Source: Procambarus clarkii (lineage: Eukaryota > Arthropoda > Malacostraca > Decapoda > Cambaridae). From it: a DNA stretch of 64,000 nt. This document shows positions 42,536 through 54,265 of this stretch, in pieces. Within the stretch, counting starts at the first letter, position 1, and every line of letters starts with the position of its first letter. The position numbers were made by a program, and so were the translations under genes. Where the stretch lies: assembly GCF_040958095.1 (NCBI RefSeq), contig NC_091165.1, positions 30,795,186-30,859,185 of the forward strand, given 5' to 3'. Below the pieces are notes generated by a model that was not told the DNA's origin, did not search any database, and worked only from the letters and a program-made list of their open reading frames with translations.

Positions 42536-43165
42536 CTTAAAGTTAGTTTAGTTCATTTATTATGCACCCCATACCCATCTTGTGGGCGGTAGTGGAAAGG
42601 GTTGCAGAGGCACATAATGGGCTCAGGGACTGAACCCAACAATTCATTTAGCTAAGCAAGTTACAATCTTGATGAGCTAGTTACAAAATTCAGTATAAGT
42701 CGTCACATCAACAATAGGTTCGAGATCGATCACAAGTACAGTTTCTAAATTAAGCAACTGACATATGTGGAGAGCTAGTGTCACAATTGATATGTTTGTC
42801 CTGCACACCGCTCCCCATCCAGTGGGCAGCGGTGGATAGGTTACAATCACTTAGTTACTACTTACAGTTAGCAAACTGGGGATATTTGGCTAAAATTTCT
42901 GGTACCAGATCATTTTGAATGAAATATTGACACATCGTTGGTACATTGGTTATAGAATTGTCTCTGAATTCACTATCACATAGTGACGGAGGGTGTGCGA
43001 ATAATTTTGTTGACAGTTAACATTTGGTCAGGTCTACATCGGCAGATAATGGGAATTCCCAGAAATACTTGTAACCGAGTCTAAGCCGAGCAGTAGTAAC
43101 ATCTAGAAGTCTGCTGATTTTATTGGATGAACCATAGATGTGTGGCTCCTTTTGCATAATAGTAT
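42536..43165 (-). mobile_element. Family-3 LINE 3' end
   Basis: C-terminal coding piece and full 3' UTR of family 3 in reverse (complement of ATAAATGAACTAAACTAACT at 42541). Small deletions remove some codons, including one of the Cys residues of the knuckle. Inverted copy at 60244-60872. Confidence 0.85.
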
Positions 43166-43965
43166 TGAACGAAAGTTAATCTCCCCAAACACTTTCGCGT
43201 TTTGGGCAAGTTACCCCTCCACTCTCTCCATTTTTGTTTGGACATTCCCTGGTAGTGCGCGGAAATACTGAAAAGTGTATACTCTTTTCAACTTTGTCAC
43301 CTTAATTCTCGTCCTATGTCTTTCATTTTGGTATCAATGCGTTCGCAATAGAATTCCCAACAGAACTATGTGCATATAATGTCAAAGACAGCAGCGCGCT
43401 CCACCCGCCGACAAGATGAATGTAGGCCAAGGGTACCAGAAAAAGAAAGCTGAGCCACCCTCAGGCAACTCTCATTACATTAGAGAGCGTGATAATACTG
43501 AAAAGTGTATACCCTTTTCAACTTTGTTACCTCAATTCTCATCCTAGTTTTTTCAATTTGGCATCAATGTGTTCGCAATAGAATTCTCTACAGGACTAAA
43601 GGCATATAAACTCCAAAAGCCCGGCTTACCATCCGCAACAAACAGAGTAAGCGAGAGTGTGTTACCAGGGAGCGCACAAGAGCGATAAAATGTATACACT
43701 CTTTTCATTTTGGTCACCCCAATTGTCATCCTAGGTCTTTCATTTTGGTATCAATGTGTTAGCAATAGAATTATCTACAGGTTTAAATGCATATAAACTC
43801 CAAAAGCAAGGTGTACCATCCGCACAAAACAGAGAAAGTGAGAGAAAGTAACCCGGGAGCACTCTAGTGCAATGTAATGTGAACACTCTTTTCACTTTGG
43901 TTACCTCAATTCTCGTCATATGTCTTTCATTTTGGTATCAATGTGTTCGCAATTGTATCTGCTGG
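43166..43965. repeat. Four-unit satellite of about 190-230 bp
   Basis: Units begin with a GTATACTCTTTTCAACTTTGT-like word at about 43275, 43505, 43690 and 43878. Each contains CATTTTGGTATCAATG and GTTCGCAATAGAATTC. Intervening parts fall into two types: GCGCGCTCCACCCGCCG and CTCCAAAAGC...CCATCCGCA. The inverted copy (59446-60243) has a different order of the two types. Confidence 0.75.
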
Positions 43966-44125
43966 CATTTTACCCTTTGCTTGGATCTGAAGGGTTTTAG
44001 GCTCACCACGATGCAATCTGATAGTACCACAGGTGTATATACCTATCTTCAAGCAGCAATTCACTCATTCAAACCGACTTATAATAGTTATCCATATATA
44101 AATGGTAATCTTTGTTCTACCTGTT
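43966..44125 (-). pseudogene. piggyBac transposase fragment
   Basis: The minus strand reads DYHLYMDNYYKSV, a stop, then SELLLEDR, the same conserved core as near 4720-4840 and clearly of that type. Inverted copy at 59284-59445. Confidence 0.65.
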
Positions 44126-44340
44126 AACCTGTCATATGAAGAAAGATTGTCAAAGCTTATATTACATTCTCTAGAAAAGCAAAGAATTAGGAGTGACATA
44201 TGGTAGAGGTGCACAATGGGATGAATGGACATAACAAAGGGGACATTAATGGGGTATTAAAAGTAGCAACACAAGACAGAACTCGAAACAAAGTGTAAAA
44301 ATTGGAAAAATTTAGATTTAGGAAAGAACTGCATGAGTAA
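44126..44340 (+). pseudogene. Family-5 LINE C-terminal fragment
   Basis: CATATGAAGAAAGATTGTCAAAGC... and the GAATGGACATAACAAAGGGG word match the complement of 12900-13060 (SYEERLTKL and NGHNKRD regions) with many changes. Confidence 0.65.
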
Positions 44341-44952
44341 ATACACTGGGTTTGTACCTTAAGGTTCATGTATGCAATATTACAGAGTTCCAGTTAACTC
44401 CCATGCATGCAATTAATTTATGTTATGTTTATGTTTTTTATGTTAAAATGTTTTTGTTGATTTGTTTGTATATTTTCATAAGTAAAGCATGCTTACCGTC
44501 TTATTCCAAATTTTATGATAACTTTACAAGGTTTAAAACATAAAGTTCAATATATATTCTGGTTTTCACACAGGAATTATACGTTAATATAACATCATAA
44601 TAACGTAATGATGTCGTGTAAATAACGTTATACTGACGTCATATAAATGTTATATTTATGTTATAAGAACGTAAATTGGATAGCTTTACAGAAAGTAAAC
44701 AAAAAAAACTAAATGTTGACTGAAAATTATTTATTCTTAAATATAAAGCATGAAAACATTATAATACCATAGCATTCACTATTATTTTTAAATTTTTACA
44801 TAAATCTTAAAAAACTGTGTCTCAAGAATATATGTTTTTAGTTATATCCTTTGGTTTTAAGAACATCAGATATACGTATTTTTGTCAAAAGTTACAGTAT
44901 TACCTTTGTGGAACCATTTAAAAACGTCCACAAACGTTCTGTGTTTGCTGGG
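44341..44952. other. Right subterminal segment of the large element
   Basis: Ends GTTCTGTGTTTGCTGGG. An inner cluster of palindromic words (AACGTTA, TATAACG, TGACGTCA) lies at 44580-44680. AT-rich and without a real ORF. Inverted copy at 58457-59068. Confidence 0.65.
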
Positions 44953-45219
44953 ACCTCACCTACCCAACTATAAACAATAGGAATGCCACAGGGCAGCATA
45001 CCTCTCATATTTCTTATAAATCAATGATTTACCAATTTTCTCTAACATCCTTAAACCAATACTATTTGCTAACAATACTACCATCATCTGTTCAGACTCC
45101 AACCCCCACACACTAAATAATATTGTAAATAACAATTAAAAATATTCCACTCACTGTTGTTATCCTTGAAACTCTCACTAAACACAGTAAAGACCTACTA
45201 CATTTCATTTGGAAGTACA

Positions 45220-46137
45220 ATGGGGCCTCGACTTACGATGCTAATCCGTTCCCAGAGACGGATCGGAAGTCGAAATATCGTTAGTCAAAGCGAATTTTCC
45301 CATAAGAAATAAAGGGATTTGAATTAATCCGTTCCCCACCCTCCAAAATATTAACATAAAAATACATTTTATACTGAATACAATGTTTTTTCTAACTACA
45401 ATACAGTACCAAAGTTACTCTTACCTTTATGGAGGGCTCTTGGTGGCATATGGAAGATGGTGATGGGGGAGGAGGAGAGTTGTTACTGTTTGGAAGGGGA
45501 GTCCCCTTCTATTATCACATCAGGCAGTGATGTTTTCTCTGGGGTACTCTCTCTCCTACGTTTTGCCTGAATACCACTAGGACCTGGTTGTGGTTCAGTG
45601 CTTGTTTGTCTCACTACAAATTTGTCAAGAGACATTTGTTTTTCCATTCGTTTTAACATTTGTCTGTAATGATGCATCACTTTAGCACCCATAATGTCCT
45701 TTTCTTAGCTAGTATGGTGGATATTGTTGACTGAGATTTGTTGTACTGCCTAGCCAGTTCACCTACCTACACACCATCTTCATATTTACGAATAATCTCT
45801 CATTTCTGCTCTATAGTCATTCTTACATGGGGCCTCATATGTTGAGCCTTACCACTGACTTTCCTGGAACTCATGGCATATTATATAATAATTACTTTAA
45901 TGTTCAAAATGCAAAAAATCACCACAAAAATGGAATTTCATATAGGCGCGATCGTCACTAAGTGGGTATAGCTGTAGTAAACTGAGGCAGGTCAGACCGC
46001 AGCTGACCCCGAACGTGTACCAACAAATATCGGATGTCGACGACACCATCGGATGTCGAGTAGCATTTTTCGATGAAATTTATATCGTAACTCGAAGTTA
46101 TCGTAAGTAGGGGCAATCGTATGTCGAGGTGCCACTG
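45220..46137 (-). mobile_element. Tigger/pogo-like DNA transposon, internally deleted
   Basis: Ends are CAATGGGGCCTCGACTTACGA (45222) and the complement of CAGTGGCACCTCGACATACG (to about 46136), with TA outside on both sides. The TcMar-Tigger ends that I remember have this CAGTGGNACCTCG form. A minus-strand ORF region of about 390 bp is all that is left of the transposase. Copy at 54585-55502. Confidence 0.8.
45483..45874 (-). pseudogene. Tigger-like transposase, N-terminal HTH joined to C-terminal tail
   Basis: From the ATG at 45874 it reads MSSRKVSGKAQHMRPHVRMT and IEQKxEIIRKYEDGV, then ARQYNKSQSTISTILAKKR. This is the CENP-B/psq-type helix-turn-helix, with two stops. It then passes, after a shift, into QMLKRMEKQMSLDKFVVRQT and AKRRRESTPEK, ending LPDVIIEGDSPSKQ. 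The second part is 45483-45692. The DDE catalytic core is missing, so it cannot cut DNA. The DNA-binding part alone might once have acted as a repressor. Confidence 0.7.
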
Positions 46138-46650
46138 TAAATCAAAGTAAATTCCCCTTCTGATAAACAATGTCAACATTAGCATAGAAAATGATGGAAA
46201 TTACCTTGGTCTATAAATATTCAAGAGATTAAAGTTCAGAACCCACATACAGAAAACAGGCAAAAGGTCTAAAAAACTGTTGGCATACTCTCAAAAATGA
46301 GTTATTATGTTCCCCACTCAGCTTTCCTTTCAAAATAGTACACCCTAATCTAGCCCTATCATATATGGTATCTGTGCATTGGGTTTAACCACTGCAAATT
46401 ACTTCAAGCCCATCATCACCCAGTAAGAATCTTCTATCAGAACTCCAACAAACTTTGTTTTTAGAAAACACACATACCCTGTTTAAATCTCTAAACATGC
46501 TAAACATTACTCACTCCACACACATTCTCTTATGCTATATATATATTTTAAAACCTTATTCCTAAATGCTAATACTGATCTGAAAATCTTCCTTAATAGA
46601 TGTAACAGAATCCAGGAGCATCACACCAGAAATATATATATGTTTGTCAG

Positions 46651-47585
46651 TAACTGACAAACTGTTAATCCGATTGCCAGTGAGCTAATATAATTGACAG
46701 TCAAGCAGACTAATGTAATTGGCAGACAATTATTGCATAACTGATAAAGTTAGGCAAGAGAAATATAAATTTGACTCTTAATGCCGATCAGTTTACTATG
46801 AACTCTTAAGTGATATATATTTCTAATCAAGATCGTAAAAACTCACAAATAGGCTTAAACAAACAAAAAAGAATCTGTTTACATAGAAATCTAATGAGGT
46901 AATTCCTACATTAATACATTTCTCCTACCAATATAAAGGTCTCATACTGAGTACATCTCACACTATGTTCTTTACCAACTCCAATGCTAAATAATATCAA
47001 CAAAAATGTCAATACCATAGGTAAAGATTATATAATTATATTTTAAATGAATTTCTAAAGAGAAAAACTAATTGCATTATTATTTAAATAAATATGAAGA
47101 AAAACAAAAAAATTTGTTTTATTTTTTATTTTTAGGAGAAAAAAATTCTTTACTTACATAAATATTTGAGCAATTTTGAGTTTGTCTATACTGACAGCTT
47201 TTCTTATATAATCTATGAAGAGCATCTATCTTGTACTGTGACAGTTTTCCTGTTCTTGCTTGGTCTATGAGGAGCACCTAACTTCTATATTGACAGTTCT
47301 CTGGTCCTTGCTTGATCATGAGAAGCAATCAACTTTCAATAAAGAACAAAATAATAAAATACCATTAGATCTTTTCATGGTAAAGTGTATTTCATAGTGA
47401 ATATTATGAAGTGTATTTCTCAAACAAAATACATATACATAATTACCTTTAAAGGACATCCAACTGACATGGTGATAGCACAACATTTTCATGATGAAGC
47501 TATGTTTTCAAGATGTATATTAGAGATAAGTTAATTTATTATTGTCTTATTACACTTCAACATTCTCTCAATCATGTCCCACACT
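46651..47585. other. AT-rich interval 3' of the zinc-finger gene
   Basis: No gene found. The lines around 47210-47340 contain two diverged copies of a phrase (CTATGAAGAGCATCTATCTTGTACTG and CTATGAGGAGCACCTAACTTCTATATTG), a short tandem duplication. It probably includes the 3' UTR of the zinc-finger gene. Confidence 0.4.
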
Positions 47586-47599
47586 CAGTGTTTAGTTTA

Positions 47600-47820
47600 T
47601 CATGTGAATGGATCGTTTTGTGCATCTTCATATTTCCAAGAGGAGTGAATCTTCCCACACTCTGAGCACTCATAATGTTTGCCTACTAATGCACTAACAT
47701 ATGAGCTCATACTTCTAAAATGTCAGAATCTTCTCCCATACTCTGGACACTCGTGAGGCTTATCACCAGAATAGATTAACATGTGTTCTATTATAGTTCC
47801 AACCTGAGAGATTTTTTGCC
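47600..47820 (-). pseudogene. Decayed zinc fingers 10-12
   Basis: Past the stop codon the minus strand still reads finger sequence in shifted frames: KISQVGTIIEHMLIYSGDKP, HECPEYGRRF (second Cys lost), and HYECSECGK with GNMKMHKTIH. The array therefore once continued for about three more fingers. The same decay is present at 56965-57185, so it predates the duplication. Confidence 0.75.
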
Positions 47821-48603
47821 TCACTGAACACATTCAAGTGGTCTTTCATCCACATGCATCTTCCTATGTTTCTTCATACTTCCAAGATGTTTGAATCTCT
47901 TCCCACACTCTGGACACGAATAAAGTTTATCATCTGAATGCACTAACATGTGACGTACTATAGTTCCACGTTCTTTAAATTTTTTGTCACACTCGGCACA
48001 TTCAAAAGGTCTTTTATCCACATGCACCATCATGTGTCTCTTCATACTTTCAATACGACTGAATCTCTTTCCGCACTCTGGACAAAAATGAGGTTTGTCA
48101 CCTGAATGTACTAACATATGATACTTTACTTTTTCTTGCCGAGCGAATCTCTTTCCACACTCTGGACACTCATGAGGTTTGTCACCTGAATGCACTAACA
48201 TGTGAATCTTCATTTCACAAAGGCGAGTGAATACCTTGCTGCACTCTGGACACTTATGAGGTTTGTCACCCGAATGCATTAACACGTGAGTCTTCATATG
48301 ATCAGGACGAGCGAATCTCTTCCAACACACTGGACATTCATAAGGTTTGTCACTTGAATGCACTAACATGTGATTCTTCATTGTTCCTTTACGAGTGAAT
48401 CTCCTCCCACACTCTGGACACTCGTGAGGTTTGTCACCTGAATGCACCAACATGTGATTCTTCATATTTCCTACCTGAGAGAATCTCTTCCCACACTCTG
48501 GACACTCATGAGGCTTATCACCTGAATGCACTAACATGTGAGTCTTCATATATCCAAGACGAGTGAATACCTTCCCGCACTCTGAACAATGGTGTGTTTT
48601 CAT
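47821..48603 (-). CDS. C2H2 zinc-finger protein, 9 fingers (copy 1)
   Basis: 260 residues made almost wholly of nine C2H2 fingers, from CSECGKVFTRLGYMKTHMLVH-type units starting at residue 6. They are joined by HSGDKPHECPECG linkers, close to the TGEKP consensus. All nine keep the Cys/Cys/His/His pattern. Finger 4 has CPVCWKRF and finger 8 CAECDKKF. No KRAB, ZAD, BTB or SCAN domain is seen; the ATG is only five residues before the first Cys. Expected role: sequence-specific DNA binding in the nucleus. A tenth finger begins at ECVQ and is cut by a stop. The identical copy 9.4 kb away shows recent duplication. Confidence 0.88.
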   Translation of the reverse strand: MKTHHCSECGKVFTRLGYMKTHMLVHSGDKPHECPECGKRFSQVGNMKNHMLVHSGDKPHECPECGRRFTRKGTMKNHMLVHSSDKPYECPVCWKRFARPDHMKTHVLMHSGDKPHKCPECSKVFTRLCEMKIHMLVHSGDKPHECPECGKRFARQEKVKYHMLVHSGDKPHFCPECGKRFSRIESMKRHMMVHVDKRPFECAECDKKFKERGTIVRHMLVHSDDKLYSCPECGKRFKHLGSMKKHRKMHVDERPLECVQ

Positions 48604-49318
48604 CTTCTTTACAACAGAGGCAGTTTGTCTGATAGTTTTCTCCTCAGGATGATAGCACTAGAGGTGATGTTAGTAGGCGTGTCACGGTGCAAGGTCAATG
48701 TTGACGGTTAGACAAGGCTTGAGTGTTGTTTCTTAGAGTAAGACTTAATGTGAGCACTTGGCGGTCATTATCGGTGCTTCTTCTATATGATAGGTGCAGT
48801 TTGCGTAAAGTTTTCCTGCTCGTGTCTGGACCCAACAGCCAGTGGTGATAAAATGGCGCCCGAAGATCATACAAGCGTTCCAATGTTTTTTGTTCTGGTT
48901 CCATATCTTTTTTCTGTAGTTAACATTTTATTCTTATAACTGTTTTTTTCTATATTTATCATTTATATTTTTCCTCATATTTTCTAATTAAGGAATGTAG
49001 TTGGAATTCTTTCTTTATATATAATACCATTTGATTAAATCTTTTTTTGAAGGAAATAGTTCTCCCACTACTGCGCATGACCGCGCGCTGGCCCCTGCAT
49101 CGCCTGCTGCGGGCACTGGGAGGCATATGTAACTCCGCCTATGAGAGCCACGACGTTTCTGACAGTTGGAGCCGTCAGCTGATCATGCTGCCAGAGGCAT
49201 GAGTTGTGTGCCCGCGGCTCCAGGTGTAGACCCAGTCAGCTGACCGTGTTGCCAGAGACGTGTCAAGAGGAGTGTTGCCACCAGCAGACGATCCCACTTA
49301 TAGACATTTCCTTATGCA
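48604..49318 (-). promoter_or_regulatory. Upstream region of zinc-finger gene
   Basis: Holds a 69-codon ORF (48695-48904, MEPEQKTLERLYDLRAPF, RKTLRKLHLSYRRS) that ends 92 bases before the zinc-finger ATG. It may be an upstream ORF or an untranslated first exon. GGCGCCATTTTATC (YY1-like) lies within it. From 49065 to 49318 the DNA turns GC-rich, with CGCGCGC. It has two related copies of a GTCAGCTGA(T/C)C...TGCCAGAG word. This is where the promoter would be expected. Confidence 0.4.
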
Positions 49319-50618
49319 AGGGCTTGAAAAATTGCAAAACGAAGCCTTGAGGATAATCCTTGGGTGCCCTCGTACCACAAAGATACTTAATATGAGAAAG
49401 GAACTTAATATTCTGAGCGTTGTTGATCGTGTTACTGAAATTAACTGTCAAATTGGTATAAAAATGCTTAGGCTAACTCATCCTAATCCTTGCACAGAAG
49501 CCCTCCAGAATTTCTTTATTGAAGATCAGCATTGTTCCAAATGGATAACAAAAACTGGAACTCAACTCAGAATGTATCAGGTTCATGATTTGTACCAAGA
49601 GAAACAACAACGGCACTTTCCTGCACCGTGGGAGGTTACACCCTTTCCAGTTTTAATCCCTCCCTTTCCACCCAAGAAGCAAATTAGAGATCAGCCCAAG
49701 CTTCGTCTTGAGGCAAAGCTCAACGCCTTAAGCCATATTGATGCTCTGTCCACAGAGCATTCTCTCTCTCAAATTATATATACTGATGGTTCCCTACACC
49801 GCACCACGGGTGCAGCTGGAAGTGCAGTTGTCCTGACAATGGGCGATGGCCTATACTTTGAGTGGGGAGTCCGTATAAACAACTGGGCCTCTACCCTTCA
49901 GACTGAACTATTTGCCTTGATCCTTGCACTGAAATGTGTACAAGTCTCAAAACTTGATACATTAATTGTAAGTGACTCCTTATCATCCTTAAATGCTCTC
50001 AACTCTTTAAGACATAACTGTAACATGCTCGTGTCCGAAGCTAGACACAAATACAACAAAATTATTAAGGATGGTAACAGAGTCCATTTCATGTGGTCTC
50101 CATCTCATGTTGGCCTCCGAATGCATGATAGAGCTGATAAGTTAGCCAAAGAATCTGCCTTTAAAGGAGCCGTTGAGTGTAACCTTGGATTGTCAATGAG
50201 CAATCTGAGAGCAGCTGTACACCGAGAACTTCAACAAGATCTTGTAGATCTGAGGCAAAGTGAAATTGACACCAGTAATTCCATCTATCATCATACTATC
50301 ATGCAAGAGGAGCCACACATCTATGGATCATCCAATAAAATCAGCAGACTTCTAGATGTTACTACTGCTCGGCTTAGACTCGGTTACAAGTATCTCTGGG
50401 AATTCTCATTATCTGCTGATGTAGACCTGACCAAATGTAAACTGTGTCAACAAAATTATTCGCACACCCTCCGTCACTATGTGATGGAGTGCGAAAAGAT
50501 ACGTGAATTTAGAGACAATTCTATAACCAATGTTCCAGCGATGTGTCAATATTTCATTCAAAATGATCTGCTACCAGAAATTTTAGCCAAATATCCCCAG
50601 TTTGCTAACTGCAGGTAG
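49314..50618 (+). CDS. Breakpoint-fusion ORF: family-3 LINE C-terminal part
   Basis: The duplication breakpoint at 49318/49319 places an ATG (49314) in frame with family-3 ORF2. The resulting 434-codon ORF covers the end of the RT thumb, the RNase H (YTDGSL, TELFAL, SDSLSSL, DRADKLA) and the terminal Cys/His knuckle. An extended frame from a GTG at 49260 adds 18 residues from the zinc-finger upstream DNA. It is identical by eye to residues of 21354-25061 and has no stop. It lacks the RT catalytic motifs and endonuclease. Whether it is expressed is unknown. Confidence 0.6.
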   Translation: MQGLEKLQNEALRIILGCPRTTKILNMRKELNILSVVDRVTEINCQIGIKMLRLTHPNPCTEALQNFFIEDQHCSKWITKTGTQLRMYQVHDLYQEKQQRHFPAPWEVTPFPVLIPPFPPKKQIRDQPKLRLEAKLNALSHIDALSTEHSLSQIIYTDGSLHRTTGAAGSAVVLTMGDGLYFEWGVRINNWASTLQTELFALILALKCVQVSKLDTLIVSDSLSSLNALNSLRHNCNMLVSEARHKYNKIIKDGNRVHFMWSPSHVGLRMHDRADKLAKESAFKGAVECNLGLSMSNLRAAVHRELQQDLVDLRQSEIDTSNSIYHHTIMQEEPHIYGSSNKISRLLDVTTARLRLGYKYLWEFSLSADVDLTKCKLCQQNYSHTLRHYVMECEKIREFRDNSITNVPAMCQYFIQNDLLPEILAKYPQFANCR

Positions 50619-51750
50619 TAACTAAGTGATTGTAACCTATCCACCGCTGCCCACTGGATGGGGGGCGGTGTGCAGGACAAACATATAAATTTTGACACTA
50701 GCTCTCCACATATGTCAGTTGCTTAATTTAGAACCTGTACTTGAGGTCGATCTCGAACCCATTGTTGATGTGATGACTTATATTGAATTTTGTAACTAGC
50801 TCATCAAGATTGTAACTTGCTTAGCTAAATGAATTGTGGGGTTCAGTCCCTGAGCCCATTATGTGCCTCTGTAACCCTTTCCACTACCGCCCACAGGATG
50901 GGTATGGGGTGCATAATAAATGAACTAAACTAACTAAACGTTATATATAAGTATCTACATTTGTGTTCACCATAGCGAACCACTAAGCTGGTAGGGTGAG
51001 TGCAGTCAATAAAAGGTGGCCACACACAGAAGACGACGACGCCACAACCCTCCCTCCCACAGCCTTACTCCTCCCTCCATGGAATACAGCGCTAAATATC
51101 ACCACAATCTTGCTTTTATTAGAATCCTGGTCAGTTTTATCACAGTCAGGGGTCTTCTATAATACTATCATCGCTAAATAATAGCATGATCATATACATT
51201 ATGGCATTTGTAGGCGATGCTGTGGTCAAAAGCTGAACAGCGGTGCTGTGAGCTCGTGCTGCATGCCCCAGCCTTGGTGGCTTGCTCAATACTAACGCTC
51301 TCACACCCAAGAATGTTAGCCTGGATTTTTTTTCTAGGTGGCATCTGGCAACTATCGGTCGTGGCTGCACTATAGCTGCCCCTATCCCAGGCGGGGCGTT
51401 TAAATTATAGTGCTAGACACGAAATCATATATCTATATGACATGCGCGGTTTCGGTTTTGCCACTGAAAGCATATATATATATATGATTTGCCCAGTTTA
51501 AGGATTAATGTGTCCACTAATCTTTGTAAATTATCAATCAAACTATCAGTCAAAGTTATCAATGTGCTTTAATGCTCCTACATCTTTGTCAAATTTTCTT
51601 GCAATGTACCTGTTAAAAATTGTTAAATTCTGCTAGAAATTATTAGTTAGATTAAGGACTTGCCTGAAATGCTGTACCTACAAGTGGCTTTACAAGAATG
51701 TAAGAACATAATGCTAATGCTATGTACTCTCATAAACCCAATGTACCTTC

Positions 51751-53500
<1,750 letters not shown>

Positions 53501-54131
53501 TGTGTTTAGCTAGTTTAAATCTATGACCTCTTGTTCTTAAAGTTTCAGGTCTCAGGAAATCTTCCCTATCGATTTTATCAATTCCTGTTACTATTTTGTA
53601 TGTAGTGATCACATCACCTCTTTTTCTTCTGTCTTCTAGTTTTGGCATATTTAATGCCTCTAACCTCTCCTCGTAGCTCTTGTCCTTCAGTTCTGGGAGC
53701 CACTTAGTAGCATGTCTTTGCACCTTTTCCAGTTTGTTGATGTGCTTCTTAAGATATGGGCACCACACAACCGCTGCATATTCTAGCTTTGGCCTAACAA
53801 AAGTCGTGAACAATTTCTTTAGTATATCGCCATCCATGTATTTAAAAGCAATTCTGAAGTTAGAAAGCATGGCATATAGGCTCCTCGCACAATATTCTTT
53901 ATGTGGTCCTCAGGTAATAGTTTTCTATCTAGAACCACCCTTAGATCTCTTTCTTTATCAGAATTCTTAAAAGATTTCTTACATAATATATAGGTTGTGT
54001 CAGGTCTATGTTCTCCTATTCCACATTCCATAGCATAGCATTTATTAACATTAAATTCCATTTGCCAAGTGGTGCTCTATATACTTATTTTGTCCAAGTC
54101 ACCTTGAAGGGCATGACAATCATCTACGTTT
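53501..54131 (-). pseudogene. Family-1 LINE fragment (copy in unit 2)
   Basis: Counterpart of 27929-28558 with the same frameshift. It carries the LPEDHIKNIV and FKYMDGDILKKLF segments. Confidence 0.8.
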
Positions 54132-54265
54132 CTTGGAGCCCACATACCCACCACAGCCCGGTTGGTCACTTTGCCACTGGTGTATATACTGGTGGTGGTT
54201 AAGGTGTCCTGTACACCAGTTGCAAAGTGCTCCTGGCAGTATGGGTTCGAGTCACTTCTGGGGTA
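54132..54265 (+). mobile_element. SINE fragment (copy in unit 2)
   Basis: Same as 28559-28692. Confidence 0.55.

Larger units (their letters stand above)
44953..46650 (+). pseudogene. Family-2 LINE remnant split by a Tigger-like element
   Basis: GMPQGSI at 44994, then a degenerate ND/FAD region and TVKTYYISFGS up to 45218. The LINE resumes after the DNA element with ENDGNYLGL-like and ANYFKPIITQ-like segments to about 46650. Many stops. Together with 28693-28746 it was one LINE before the 16.2-kb insertion. Confidence 0.8.
44953..49091. repeat. Tandem duplication, unit 1, part B
   Basis: Same sequence as 54318-58456 at a constant offset of 9365. It contains the family-2 remnant with a Tigger insertion, AT-rich DNA, and the zinc-finger gene with its upstream region. 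The match ends where copy III of the large element is inserted in unit 2. Confidence 0.92.

Noticed and set aside
43166-43965. CRISPR-like array
   Set aside because: Units are about 190-230 bp and diverged, without short identical repeats and unique spacers; a satellite.
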